Assembly: GCA_942486035.1 (NCBI GenBank)
Contig: CALNXK010000024.1
Span: forward strand, 1,173,501 to 1,237,500
Source of the DNA: Porites lobata
Taxonomy: Eukaryota; Cnidaria; Anthozoa; Scleractinia; Poritidae
DNA: 64,000 bases
Reading direction: 5' to 3'
Positions within the stretch are counted from its first letter, which is position 1; each line of letters opens with the position of its first letter. The position numbers and the translations under genes are program-made. The notes beneath the pieces are model-generated. The model saw nothing but the letters and a program-made list of their open reading frames with translations, did no database searches and was not told where the DNA came from. Below are positions 11,521 through 23,700 of the stretch, piece after piece.

Positions 11521-12873
11521 AAGTATTTTAAAACTTCAGTACAAGCTTATGTTTTCTAGTACTTGTAGATTTGTGAACTAAACAATGCTGTTTTACATAA
11601 CTGCGAACGGGGAAAACTAGAGCCGTATTGGACTGGAAACATTAACAAAAAATCTTTACGGCCTTGAACAGTGGATTCATTTGTAGCATATCGCGTGTAA
11701 TACTAAAACACTCGAGAACCCGTTTATTTCCATCGCTTTCGAGTTACGCACACTGCCGGGCTGCTCAAGGTCAGTATAACGAATACTGTAAATTTACAGC
11801 GTTTGTATGGGGTATAGTTCTGATATAAAAGTTGAAAAAATGGATAAAAGTCTCTGAAAATTACTCTGCAGTTCGTTGCTGTTGTCCTTCGTTAACATTC
11901 ATCATCGTGGTGAGTAAGGCAACTGCAGCAGTGGAGAGGTATAGAATGGTGCATTCAAGACTTTGCGAGACTTCGAGACTCTGGTTTCAAAATTCGATAC
12001 CTGAGACTGAGACCCTAAGCTCCGAAAATTTTGAGATAATGTAGTATGTAGTGATCAAATAAAACTATAGTTACAAAAATGGCCGAAAACGCCAACGAAA
12101 GCTGGAGGAAGCCCACCAATATTCAACTGCTTTGTCCTGTTTTATCCACTAGTTCAGTTCAAAAAGCTGTATCCATGAACTCTGAACAATTCCTCTCCTG
12201 AAGACCAAACAAAAAAACAAACAAATACAGCTCGTCCCCTTGCAGCAAACACTTCGCCCATGCATTAACGCCGGGTTGACCATATGCATGCAATTCAGTG
12301 AAACCTACCTGTATTAAGTGAACACCGTATAAAGCCCTGGACCTTGAACGGACATTAGCTTCTGCCACCTCTTCGTCTCTGTGAACAGGTATTCGGCCCG
12401 TAGCGTAGGTAAATGAGTCGGAGCAAGGACTGGAACTTACTGAGACGGTGTATTCAGAAGTGAGTATTATTTTTCATTACACCAAACCCTCTCAACCAAC
12501 CTTTCTGGTTAGGTTCCAGTTCATACTGTGCCCAATACTTTTTCATGTCGGTACGATTAGCCACCGTGCAGACATTGCTTTTCTTATTCAAATTTGTAAC
12601 GAGTGAAACAAAAGAATCTTTTGTTACAAGAACCAATGGGTCTCTTGTTGGCGCATTAATATCAATAGGTGACGTCAGCGTGAGTATCGCTATAGTAACA
12701 TATCAGATAAAACAGTAAACTGGATCCTTGCGGAAGGAAGAGTGAGAGAAAGATATATAAGCAAAGGAAACAAAAATCGAAACAAAATCGAACGGTGAAT
12801 TATATTTGCCGGATATTTCGGTTTGCAACACAAACCTTCAACGGGGACTAAAACAAAACGAGTACAAATATAA

Positions 12874-12972
12874 GATGAAAGCCCCTCTATTTTTGTTTTC
12901 TCTCGCACTTTTCCTTCTGTGGGGTTCAGTTTACTGTTTTTATGATTTAGCATTGGAGATTTCAATGTTCCA
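12874..12972 (+). CDS. Candidate signal-peptide exon, unassigned
   Basis: ATG followed by MKAPLFLFSLALFLLWGSVY, a good secretion signal, then CFYDLALEISMFQ and a possible donor CAG|GTCTAC in phase 0. Phase 0 does not fit the phase-1 entry of the gene B PAN exon, and the exon at 14671 fits better. This may start another gene or be chance; no following exon was identified. Confidence 0.25.
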
Positions 12973-13006
12973 GGTCTACTCAAGATTCGGCTGATCTAAC
13001 TAGTTT

Positions 13007-14052
13007 GTTGCTGTGGTTTTGCCTTTATAATGTGTCAGTCAATTCCAGCTGCGTCCATCCCCCTCAGGATACTGCGGGGCATTTGCCTGCCTAGTAAGTG
13101 CCGGGGTTGTGGCAACCTGTTGTGCAATCATGACGACGATGATTAGGGTGATGATTGTGATGACGATTGTAATGGTAACAATAACGCTAGTTCAGTTTAA
13201 GCTTGGCACTAGTGTGTGCTCCTCTTTGGACCCAATATAAGACCCCATGAAACAAATATCACTCACGAATTAACCCTCTAGATCCTTAGCCGCCTATTCC
13301 TTTACTCTATGGCTCATTCTTTACAAAGTTTCAGAACGGAAAGAGAACTTCACAAGTACAACATCCTTACGCCTTAGACACATGTACATTCTGCTTTGTA
13401 AATGTTTTTACTAATCGACCTACGTCAGTTTTTATACGGCACTTTAGAAACGAGAAGAGAACTGAGGCCGAAATGCATCCCGCAATTGTTTCTGTGGTTT
13501 TGCCTTTTAATGCATCTCTTAATTCCAGCTGTGCCCCCCCCCCCCGGGCTACTGCGGAGCATTTGCCTAGCTGCCTTGTTAGTCCCGGGGGTCGGGCATT
13601 AGCAAATTTTGTGCTGCCCTGGGGGCCAGGCATTTGCCTTGAACCCCGAAGTAACCGGTTGTGTAATAATGACGATCAGATGCTGTTTATGATGATGCCG
13701 CGATTATAATGGTAACAAAAACGCTTGTTCAGTTTGAGCTTGGCAAAAGTGTGTGCTCTTCTGTGGGCCTAGTTAATATACGGCCCCATGAAACAAAATA
13801 TCGTTCACGAATTTTCCCCCAGATCCCAAGCCACTTTTTTCTCTACCCCATGGTCCATTCTTTATAAAGTTTCAGACGGAAAGAGAACTACACATCCTTA
13901 CACCGTAGAAATAAGTACAAGGACACTACACATTCTGCTTTTGGGGGAGAGAAGTACGTGTATTTACTAATTGACCTATGCAAGTGTTCATACGGCGCTT
14001 TAGAAACGAGAAGAGAACTGAGGCCGAAACGCATCCCGCAGTTGTTTCTGGG
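13007..14052 (+). repeat. Imperfect tandem duplication, unit about 0.5 kb
   Basis: Two copies read in the same order: ctgtggttttgcctt, a C-run then ctactgcgg, gcatttgcc, taatggtaacaa, gcttgttcagttt, ccccatgaaacaaa, gtttcaga.cggaaagagaac, ttagaaacgagaagagaact. The units begin at about 13009 and 13493 and the second ends near 14050. The second is longer because of extra GC-rich sequence. It lies about 0.6 kb upstream of the gene B start codon and has no coding signal. Confidence 0.8.
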
Positions 14053-14523
14053 ATCGTACTGGAGACGCCACTGTCAGCTATTGGCCAATTTTTTTCCCCT
14101 GTCCCTATGGTAACAGACCCAGAAGTCTTTGCGAAAGTTAACTCTGTCCAGTTTGTTTCCCTGTCGTTTTTAAAGTGGTTAATTGAAATGTATAGACCTT
14201 TGTCACGCGGCAGCAATTTTGTCTCAGGAGATTTTAATAGCTTTGTAAGTCCTCGTTCTGTTAGAGAGAACGAGGCTAACCGTGCATAAACAAAGCTTTT
14301 TAAATCTCTTGGGGCAACTGATGGCCGCCGGGTGACAAAGGTAAAAGTATTTTGATGGAACCGCATCAACGGGTGCGTTAAACAGCAATTGATTATTCCC
14401 GTTGGCAATCAAAATGTCAAATTTTCTAACTGCAAGTAATTTATTCATTATTCATTTTCATTTTAAACCCGTTATTCATGATTCATTTTTTCCGCTTTTA
14501 CTCCTGGAGCTGTAGGTGTGAGC

Positions 14524-14543
14524 TGATTGGTCAAAACCTGAGA
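14524..14543 (+). promoter_or_regulatory. Conserved CCAAT-type promoter element, gene B
   Basis: gattggtcaaaacctgagag, 147 bases before the gene B ATG. It is almost repeated at 49381 and 50711 before the two gene C signal exons (cattggtcagaaacctcaga). The core ATTGGTCA holds an inverted CCAAT box. An AT-rich aaataat follows in each copy. Confidence 0.5.
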
Positions 14544-14670
14544 GGCAACTCCCATTGGTAAATAATTTGTTTAAAGACCCACTCAGCAGGTTGATGTAAT
14601 AACAGGAGCTGTTTCGAGTTGTGCACAGTTCTATCAAGCTTCCACACGAAAGTGTTTTCATTTTTTCGTT

Positions 14671-14749
14671 ATGTTCTTTCTTTGCTTCTTATGGTTTACA
14701 ATCAAGTTGTTCTGTCCGGTTCACGGGCAATTTTGCAGTCCAAGTGGAG
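14671..14749 (+). CDS. Gene B exon 1: signal peptide
   Basis: Starts at ATG with MFFLCFLWFTIKLFCPVHG followed by QFCSPSG, then donor G|GTTAGT in phase 1. This fits the phase-1 PAN exon exactly. The gene C first exons have the same build (MFF... then GQFCSG, phase 1), and the 5' flanks share atcgttATG-like sequence and a CCAAT element. These agreements decide the start. Confidence 0.8.
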
Positions 14750-17700
14750 GTTAGTTTTGTCAGACCTATCTGATGGTTCCCTGACTCTCATTAAGAAACT
14801 TGGGACAATTTAAGCAGCTAAGAGTAGCTTGTTTAAAGCGATAGAAAAACAAATTGCCACTAAGTAAATTGCTGATTTATCACTTTTTTATATTCACTAA
14901 TCTGTTGGCTTAACCTGTTGTGAAAGGTTTCAAAGTAAAGGTGACAGGACAGGTTTTTACTAAAATAATATATTTAAATATTTATATTTACTTCCCTATA
15001 TTACGTTCTAGCCTGCATTAAACAATACACTAAAGACATGTTAAAGCCAGCTTAGAATGCTTAGGATGGGCCGGTTTAAGTCTTATAAATGATTTTATAC
15101 CAATTCTTTACAGACGTAAAAAGGTTAACAAACAAGGTCATTTTATTATACCTACGTTTGAAGAACTTATTTAAAATGTTGGCTCTCGTGTGCTACGCTG
15201 TTATAACTATTAAACAGTATTAAAAATGTGTCTTTAGTCAAATCCGATGTATTTAGGGAAACATATTCAACTCCTGAATGCTTGTGCAGACACATGGAAA
15301 AAAAAAATTGTGGTTTATAGTGCTCATAGTGTTTATTCGGAACGTTGTTCATTTTCGAGTCATTGAAGTGATGGCAATTTTGGTCTCCTGAGTTTTCTTC
15401 AAAGGATATCAACCACATATGAATCACGCTTATACTTACTGAGCTTAAGGATTTACGAGGAAGTTGAGATAAATATGAGAAACGAAGAAGCCCTTCTGAA
15501 TCGGGAAGGGTTTTATAAGGGATATAAATGAGTGTTTTGGAATAAGATCAGTTTCAGGTCGGTGACCAGCGTGTAATGCTATTTGCTTTCGCTCGATTCA
15601 GTCCTGACCTGGAATGGGTCACAATCAATGGAGAATTGAGTCAGTCGATATTTAAACTCAAACAATGCGTATTTACAGCCATAAAAAATATAGTTGTTGG
15701 AAGAGGCCAACAACACTGACATAGACCGACAAATAAAAACGCCTTATACAGAAGCCAAAAAAAGGCGTAATAAAAATAAGAGGGAACTCCAATGATAGTA
15801 CTCCCAGTTAAAAGTCGCTATCTTTTTATCCTTAATTACCATTCAAAGTTTAGCTAGTCTCAAATTTGTGGCCAGTTATCAGTTAAAAATTGGCAGTGGA
15901 ATCCTTTTTGATATTGCTGGCATGCAACTTGGAGTGCTGTGGCAAAACTCGCGATATTGGTTGTTTTTCTCTTTGAAGTTAAATTTCCTGTTTGACATTA
16001 GGTTGTTTAGTTGCGACTGAGCAAAATTTCCTTTGAGTGGTTTCTTGCTAGGGGTTATTTTGAGATTGGTTAAAAGCTGAAACAGTACGTTGTAGATTGA
16101 ATAAAACCTGGAGAAATCTCTCCTTATATTTACAGTAGGTCTTGTCTCAGATCAGTACTCATTAATTTTCGTTCCTTTCAGGCACCTGTCGCCAGCTACA
16201 GTTCTACCACACTGTTAATGGAAAGCGCCTCAAAAATCACGTGATTCGTATTGTTGACGTCACCGGGGAAAGATCCTGTCGGACTTTGTGCTACATGGAA
16301 CCAAACTGCGTCAGTTACAACTTTAACAGAGACGCAAGGAAATGTGAGCTGAATAATTCCACTTCAAGAGACGGAAAGAAAAATATGGAGACCAATCCTG
16401 ATTATATATACTTTGGAGCTAAGGTACAAATTATCTGTTTACTTGTGGGAAATAAGCTGTGAGTCAAGTCACCCATTAAGGAAGTATTGTAGCCTGCGAC
16501 CAAGTTCTCCATTTGAGGATATCGTGAAAAATAGACCCACAAGAGGCACTCGAGAGAATACCCAAAAGCGGCCCCTCGCGGCTTCGCCGCTCGCTCGCCC
16601 AAATAGGAGAGCTTGCTCGCAGGCTAGAACTATTGATGGATATCTGTTTTCTTTTCATGTCCCAGAACGACTGTGAGAATAAACCCTGCAACAACGAAGC
16701 AACCTGTCAAACAGGCTTTACAGGCAAAGACTACCGCTGTTTGTGTCCTATGGGATTTGACGGGGATCACTGTGAGAATGGTAAGTTAAAGCTGGGGCAA
16801 CTTTGATTTAGCAGATTTCACTTTTCTTACAAAATACGTTGGACGGTACAATTTTCGCCCAAAACAATCTACGAAAATTAAGACTGAAAGGCATAACTTT
16901 AATTATTGCCTTTTTTAACCGATTTTTCTCAAATATCCCCCACGATTTCAAGTTTTAGTTCAGTTTCTCCTCGTTCATGGTTACTCGGAATATTTTTTTG
17001 AGTTTTCATGTCAGTATTACCGTAAATCAACTATTAAGCCCCCCTCTCAAATACGCCCCCCTCTAATAAGCCCACCCTTATGAGAGGAAGAAAGTCAGTA
17101 AGCCCCCCCTCACTATTAAGTCCCCTCCCCCCTTCCCCCTCCCTTCCATTCTTCACAAGCAATTAACGTGGCCTGATCAGTTATGGTTTATTCAGGCTGG
17201 AAATTCATATTGTTTTTGGTCTTTGGCCGTGACCTCCAACATCTTAACTTTTTCAGCTTTACGCTCTGGTTCTCTGTGGAGAATTGTTACCACTTTCTTA
17301 TTGTTAGAAAAAGCAGCATATAACGCCCGGGAGCCACAAGTCCGTCCTCGAGAAACCCTGCTGCCGTTGATACGTTTAGCTAAATTAGATAAGCCCACCC
17401 GTCTCTTTTAAGCCCCCACCCACTCAAAAGTGCTTGGAAAAAAAAAAGCCCCCCGGGGGGTTTAATAGCGGATTTACGGTAGTTGAATGAGTTAAAAAAA
17501 ATTAAAATAAGTAGACTGATAACATATTAATAAAATAAATGTTTCGAACTTTCATGGTATCATATCCACAAAGTGGTTCTTCGTCTACCATAGGCTATTG
17601 GAATTGAGAAGTGTTGGTATATGGCCATTTTCAACCTGAGTCCTCTGTTTTTTTTGTTTGTTTTGTTTTTTGTTTGGAATAGGTTTTGAGATTTTGTCTT

Positions 17701-20700
17701 ACATCAAGAAGGCTTCAGCCAACCATTTTTTCGTCTTATTAATATAACCACGCATTAATCATAGACTGTTTTTATAGACATTGACGAATGTGCAAAAAGT
17801 ACCCACACGTGTGATGCTAACGCTTACTGCAATAATACCAAGGGAGGATACAACTGCACTTGTCATCCGGGATATTACGGAGATGGAAAGAATTGTGAAC
17901 CAGGTGAGTTGGAAGGCTTTGTATCCACTTAGAAAAAATTATGTTATTGTTTTCAGTGCATGCGACGGTCAGTATTTGTCGTTATTTCTGTCAAAACGAA
18001 CAATGTATATAATTCAAAAACAATTACCGACGAGATTCGGTTTTGTGGTATCCGGAAAAATCAAAGTCTTGGTAATTTTGACTTACACAAAAACCTAATC
18101 AAATAATTATTTTAGCCAACAGTACCTTTAAATCCTACCAATCCAAAAAGTACAAAGTAATGGCCTGTATATATGTTTGCATTACGACTATTTATATAAA
18201 TTAGAAAATGGACGAAGACGGTAGGCGTATTCCTTAAACAATAAGTTTTTGGAAAGCATCAGCGCAAGCATTTTATTTGTCGCTAGGCATCAATAGTATA
18301 AGTATCCATAAAAAGTTCTTAAAGTAATAATTGAAAAAAGACAAAAAAAAGTGAACATATAATTAGAAAAAAATTGCTATCGCAGCGAACGGGGCTAGTT
18401 ATCTTCAGTTGATTGTTTTTTCCTGGAATAGAGGAATCCACGCCTTTGGTTGCATCAGATTCGATCCCATGTGCTTCTGGGTGCATAGAGCTGGCTATTA
18501 GAGACCTTTAGATTATGAAGAGGACCACTTTCTTAAGGTTAATTAAGTACTGCACGTGCGTAATCGAACCAGGGTCGTTTTGGCGGGGAAACGAGGTAGC
18601 CGTCGTAATTCTACTACGACTTTTAGCAAGAATGCCGTAGTGACGGAAACAACTTCAACTGTTTGAAGTTTTATCATAATTGTGTTCGGGAGATCTATGG
18701 TTTAACCTCCTTCAATAAAAAAAACCGTGCTAACCTTTCTGGTAAAAAAAAAGATACAACGAAACTTTCCGGGGTGTCGATTTTTTGAGAATATGAGAAA
18801 AAACTTTAAATCATCTCTTCCTCGTAGTCGTCGTCCTCGAAATTCCACAAAATCCTAGGGTTGATATTTTTTTAGGAAAAGAGAAGGCCTTAAAGGATTC
18901 AAAACGGCGCATTTTTTTTTGCTCCATGAAGTGTTTACACTACTGTTTATTCAACTTGAGTAGAAGAGACCGTGTTGTGAACTCGGCGTTCCTAACATGA
19001 AAATTTTTGCCCAGAAATCGCATTTTTTTTTATGCCAAACGAAAATGAAAGTAAACGTCGAATAAATTGCGATAGATTCTTTCGAGTTTGGCGTTTTGTA
19101 GCACCAAATTTAAACTGCTGTACCAAATTGATTCAGGCGCCGATCTTTTGCCGTACTTAAGAGCGTGTCTCCGTAAAAACCGACCAGTGATTTTGGATCA
19201 AAAAATTAATTTTCCTTATATTCTGGGATATTAAAGCCTCCAGCTTAGTAGTTGCAAAAATGCATTTCGTTTGACCGAAAGTGATAAATATATTTTTTTA
19301 CGAATTTTTGAATTTCCGGGCGGTCAGCGCCGGCGCCATAGCCGCTCAAAGTGCGAAAATCGCTAATATTGACCGCGCTCTAGAAAACAAACACCTGGCT
19401 TAAAAAGACTGATTTTCTTTTCCGTATACAGATACACCACTGTAGATTTCCTAGCCGTATCACAGTTCCGAATTATTTGTTTATTTCCAACGGCAATGAT
19501 TTTTTCCCCAGCACGTGTTTTCGGCTTTCCATCAAAACACGAAAGTAGCTCAACTTTGAGGGTAATTTTAAAAAGTGTGGCACCTGTCTAAACTTCGCTA
19601 TCTGTATGAATACAATCTAGGAATGATAATAAAACTCAACAAGGAATAACATTTTTGTGCTCTCCACGTTTTCAGAATAGGCCGCCGTTTGAATTTCCAG
19701 AAGTTTCGTAAACCAGATAATTAACGAACACTCGCCTTGTCGATCTGCTTGTCAAAGTCCAACTTCATTTGATGGCTTGATGGGTCTTATCCAAGTTCTT
19801 TCACATTTTAAGGTTATTTCTTAATCATCTGAAACTATATTGGCCGTTGATTCCATGTCCTTGGTCCGTTTTAAGAAGTTATCTTGTTTATAAAATAGCA
19901 GTATCCGCCAGCGTGACTGGTTCGTGACACCGTCCTGAAAGGTCTTTTGCTAAAATTAGTTGGATGCAATCTTGTTCATTGAGATTGCTCTTCAAGACAT
20001 CGCGGGGAAATTTGTAGAGCAAATAAAACACTTTTCTTTGCAAATAAAACGCGATGAGTCGCTAACAAGGCAATTTAACCCAGTTCAGATTAAAGTTGAA
20101 ATTTGCGTGACTTTTTGTATTTCATCCCCAGTCCTTCTGGACTGGACACAAATCAAACAAGGGGTAACATGGCTACTGATACAGTGAAGTGTTCTTTCTG
20201 GGGCTTCGGAAAATCTAGTTTTGGAGGTTTTCGAGGTTCGGATACAGTATGTAGGTTGCGAGAATGCCAGGAAGATATAACGATCCACTTGAAGACATGC
20301 CATCTTTCAAAACTATCTGGAATGATGGAGTACGAACTGATACTAGTCAGGGCGGGGCTATTCGATGTGCCAAAACACCGGCAAGAAGAAATGTTCGTGT
20401 GTCCAAAACACAGACATAATTTGGGTCGCAACTGGCGTCTGTTGAGGACATGTCGATATCCTCTTCATTCAGGAGCAAGGAAAAAGCTAAAAAATAATCA
20501 TGTTATCAACTTGGAGATGTCCAAGAATATTCACGCAATTTTTGGAATCACAATTCCCATTAGGTAAGCATTCTACTACACAATATTTTACGTTTTCCCT
20601 TTTTTGAGGAGCAACGATTGACACAGTTGGTTATTGCGTAGCCCTTGGAGTCTTCTGTGTGAGAGGTCTTGAGATTGATGTCCATGGCCAGGTGTGAGAA

Positions 20701-23700
20701 ATTCTTTCCGCGTAGCTTCAAGTAGCTTAAATACCCGTAAAACGGAGTACTGATGAAGAGGGCGTTTAAAAAGGTTTGTCTTTCAGATAATGATGAAATG
20801 ATCATTTCGAAGTACCGACGTATGTGAGGCGCCTTTACTTTTTAACTTTCAATAGAATAAAAGAACTCTTAAAACCAAGGTAAATGTCATGGTCAAGTAT
20901 TCCGAATTGTGTAACAAACTTTAAATCTAATTATAAATAAAGACCAAAAGAGAAGGTCGAGGGAATAACCATTTAACGTTGTTGTAAAACCTTGAAAGGG
21001 AATCGTTCCATAAGGTGTTTATTTTTCCGGCTATTTATATCATAACCAGTTATATTTTTTGGCAACAGTGCCACGATGTAAGTGTAGAAATCTTGGATTG
21101 AGTAAATAACAAGTATGAAATGAACATTCTTGTTTTACATTGTTTGGTCAAGCGCGTTAGTATAATTAGGACAAGTATATTTGTTACAACACAGACGTTC
21201 AAAAATACACAAGTATTCCTGGATTTTTGCGAGATTTAAAAGGTGCTTAGAATGTCTTTACAGGACTGTCTATTTTTTACGTTGATTCATAGCGTTCTAT
21301 TTTTCAAAGTAAGAGATAATTTCGGTAAAGTAGCCTACATGCACGTGACCCACGAAATTATGCGAAACACTTGGCAATGTTCCCCTTCTTTAAAAACCCT
21401 ATTTTGTGAGTATCGGGGATTTTGTATTTGAAACGTTTTTTAACCCTGCTATATGCTATATCCTGAAAACTATTTTTCCGACACCTCAAGACCTAACCGC
21501 GAGATTAAAAACTGTTTTGAGTTTATTTTGCCAGTTGTCAAATATCAATTCAGTGTTGGTTCTAAAAGTAAGTTTTACGCTACGAATCGACTTTGACTAA
21601 AAGTTAAATTCATCATTGTGATACTTTTTAATGCACAGCAATTTGCACTACTTGTGTCAAGAAGCAAAGACAAAAATATGAGGAAAATAAACGTTGGCTG
21701 GGGGAAAACACTGAGAGTGAGAAATTAGGGGAATATGAAGAGACAAGGTGTGTTTAAGGTGACTCGACCCAGTTTTTTTTGGGGTGCCATCCTACTTTGA
21801 AGCTCTCTGGTATCCCCACCTTTACTTTTATCGTAAGTCTAACACATAGAATGTATAACGTATAGATCAATCTGCAATATAACATATAAAAATTTTTGGC
21901 GATCGGAGTAAATGTCATGTGGTTATAATGCCACGCCCCTTTGAGGTCTGAGTCAAAAATCTGCTGTTGCCGGTATTTTTTCGTGAAAATTTCTCGGCTA
22001 CACATAGTGCGCATTAGTGCCTTGCCCAACCAAAATCGCAAAGACCCAATTCGAGAAATTCAGCGGTTTCCAAATTTAGGTGATAATTTATGCGAAAATG
22101 ATAAGCAAACTTTACACGATTATATCTAATAAACTATGAGATTCATCCCTTTATTTTGGGCATCGTTATAACAGATGGGTCCTTGCAAGTCAGCAAAGAG
22201 CTTTAGGGCCTTGTAAATGCGCGCGATTTCGAGCAAAGCAAACATATAGAAATTATAGTTTTCGCTATTTGTTGACTTTTGTCAGCGTTTAAGAGCCTTC
22301 TCACGAAAACAGCATTTTCTTAAAAATTCGTAGTTTTTTTTCCTTCAAATTTTTTCAGAGCCACAATTGATTAACTAACTACCCGGACTCTGACTTTCAT
22401 GGTCATTGAAATTTGAAAAACTGTGACATTATCTTCTCTAAGCCCAGACTTGAGTAAACAAGATCAGAAAGGACTGGGCAACAAAATTTACATCAGTGGA
22501 TGTGGCTGTGAAAAAATCTACACCATTTATGTTGGCGTCCGAATCATCAACTGACGTAGAAACCCTGCAGATGGGATGGGCACTAAGCAAGGCCCACGCA
22601 GGTTCCATCCGGTTTTCTCGTGAGGTTAAAGAATATCTTACAGCCAAGTTTGAAATTGGTGAGCGGACTGGCCGCAAGGCGGACCCTGTTCAGGTTGAAA
22701 AGGATATGAGAACAGCACGGAATGTGAATGCCAGGGTCCAGTTCAATGAATTTCCGCGCAGCGTGGGGTCCTGGGAAGGACGTGGAAACTGTAGTAGCGT
22801 GGCCATGGTTTCTCAATTCTCTTAGCTGAAATGTGTTGAACCATTTTTGTCAGTGCGCTTATGTTAAGCTGAAGAAGAAAATGTATCGAAGTATGGCGAT
22901 TCAATGTTAATTACATCGAACTTGACAGAAAATGTTAGGAAACAACCGTGTCACGCTCGCAACTGATGACGATCTCTATTACTTTTATACAAACTAGATA
23001 AAAGATGCCGTTGAAGGACAGGTTTTAAACAAAAAATTCTATGTTTTTAGAGTTAAAGCGGCTACTTCAGGAGCAAAAATATCCTCTACAAAAACCAAGA
23101 GGGACATTACAACCTAAGAAGTTAATAAACAAGTGAACGAGCTAGTATTTGTTCAGGTCATCACCCAATGCAGGAGAACTGGGGATGAAATATAAAGTCA
23201 CGCATTTTTCAAGTTTGTCAGAAGACTTGGTTAAAACGCTTTGTCAGCGACTCATCGCGTCGTATTTGCAAAGGAACGTGTTTTATTTGCCCTACAAATT
23301 TCACTGCGATGTCTTGAAGAGTATAATCTCAATGAACAAGATTGCACCCAACTAATTTTAGCAAAAGACCTTTCAGGACGGTGTCACCGACCAGTCACGC
23401 TCGCGAATGGCTGCCATTTTATAAACCAGATAACTTCTTTAAACGGACAAAGGACATGGAATCAACGGCCAATATAGTTTCAGATGATTGAGAAATAACC
23501 TTAAAATGTGAAAGAACTTGGATAAGATATATCACACCATCAAATGAAGTTCGACCTTGACAAGCAGATCCGGAAAAGGCGAGTGTTCGTTAATTATCAA
23601 GTTTACGAAATTTGTGGAAATTCAAACGGCGGTCTCTTCTGAAAACGTGGAGAGCACAAAAATGTTATTCCTTTTTGTGTTTTTCTATCATTCCTAGATT

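Larger units (their letters stand above)
11431..13006. other. Intergenic between genes A and B
   Basis: Contains a plausible signal-peptide exon (12874–12972) and otherwise short frames with no recognised domain. The 12130–12430 stretch has the look of a dispersed repeat but no boundary could be set. Confidence 0.4.

Noticed and set aside
12159..12636. Two minus-strand frames of 60–69 codons
   Set aside because: No homology recognised, no splice signals; surrounding sequence looks like decayed repeats.
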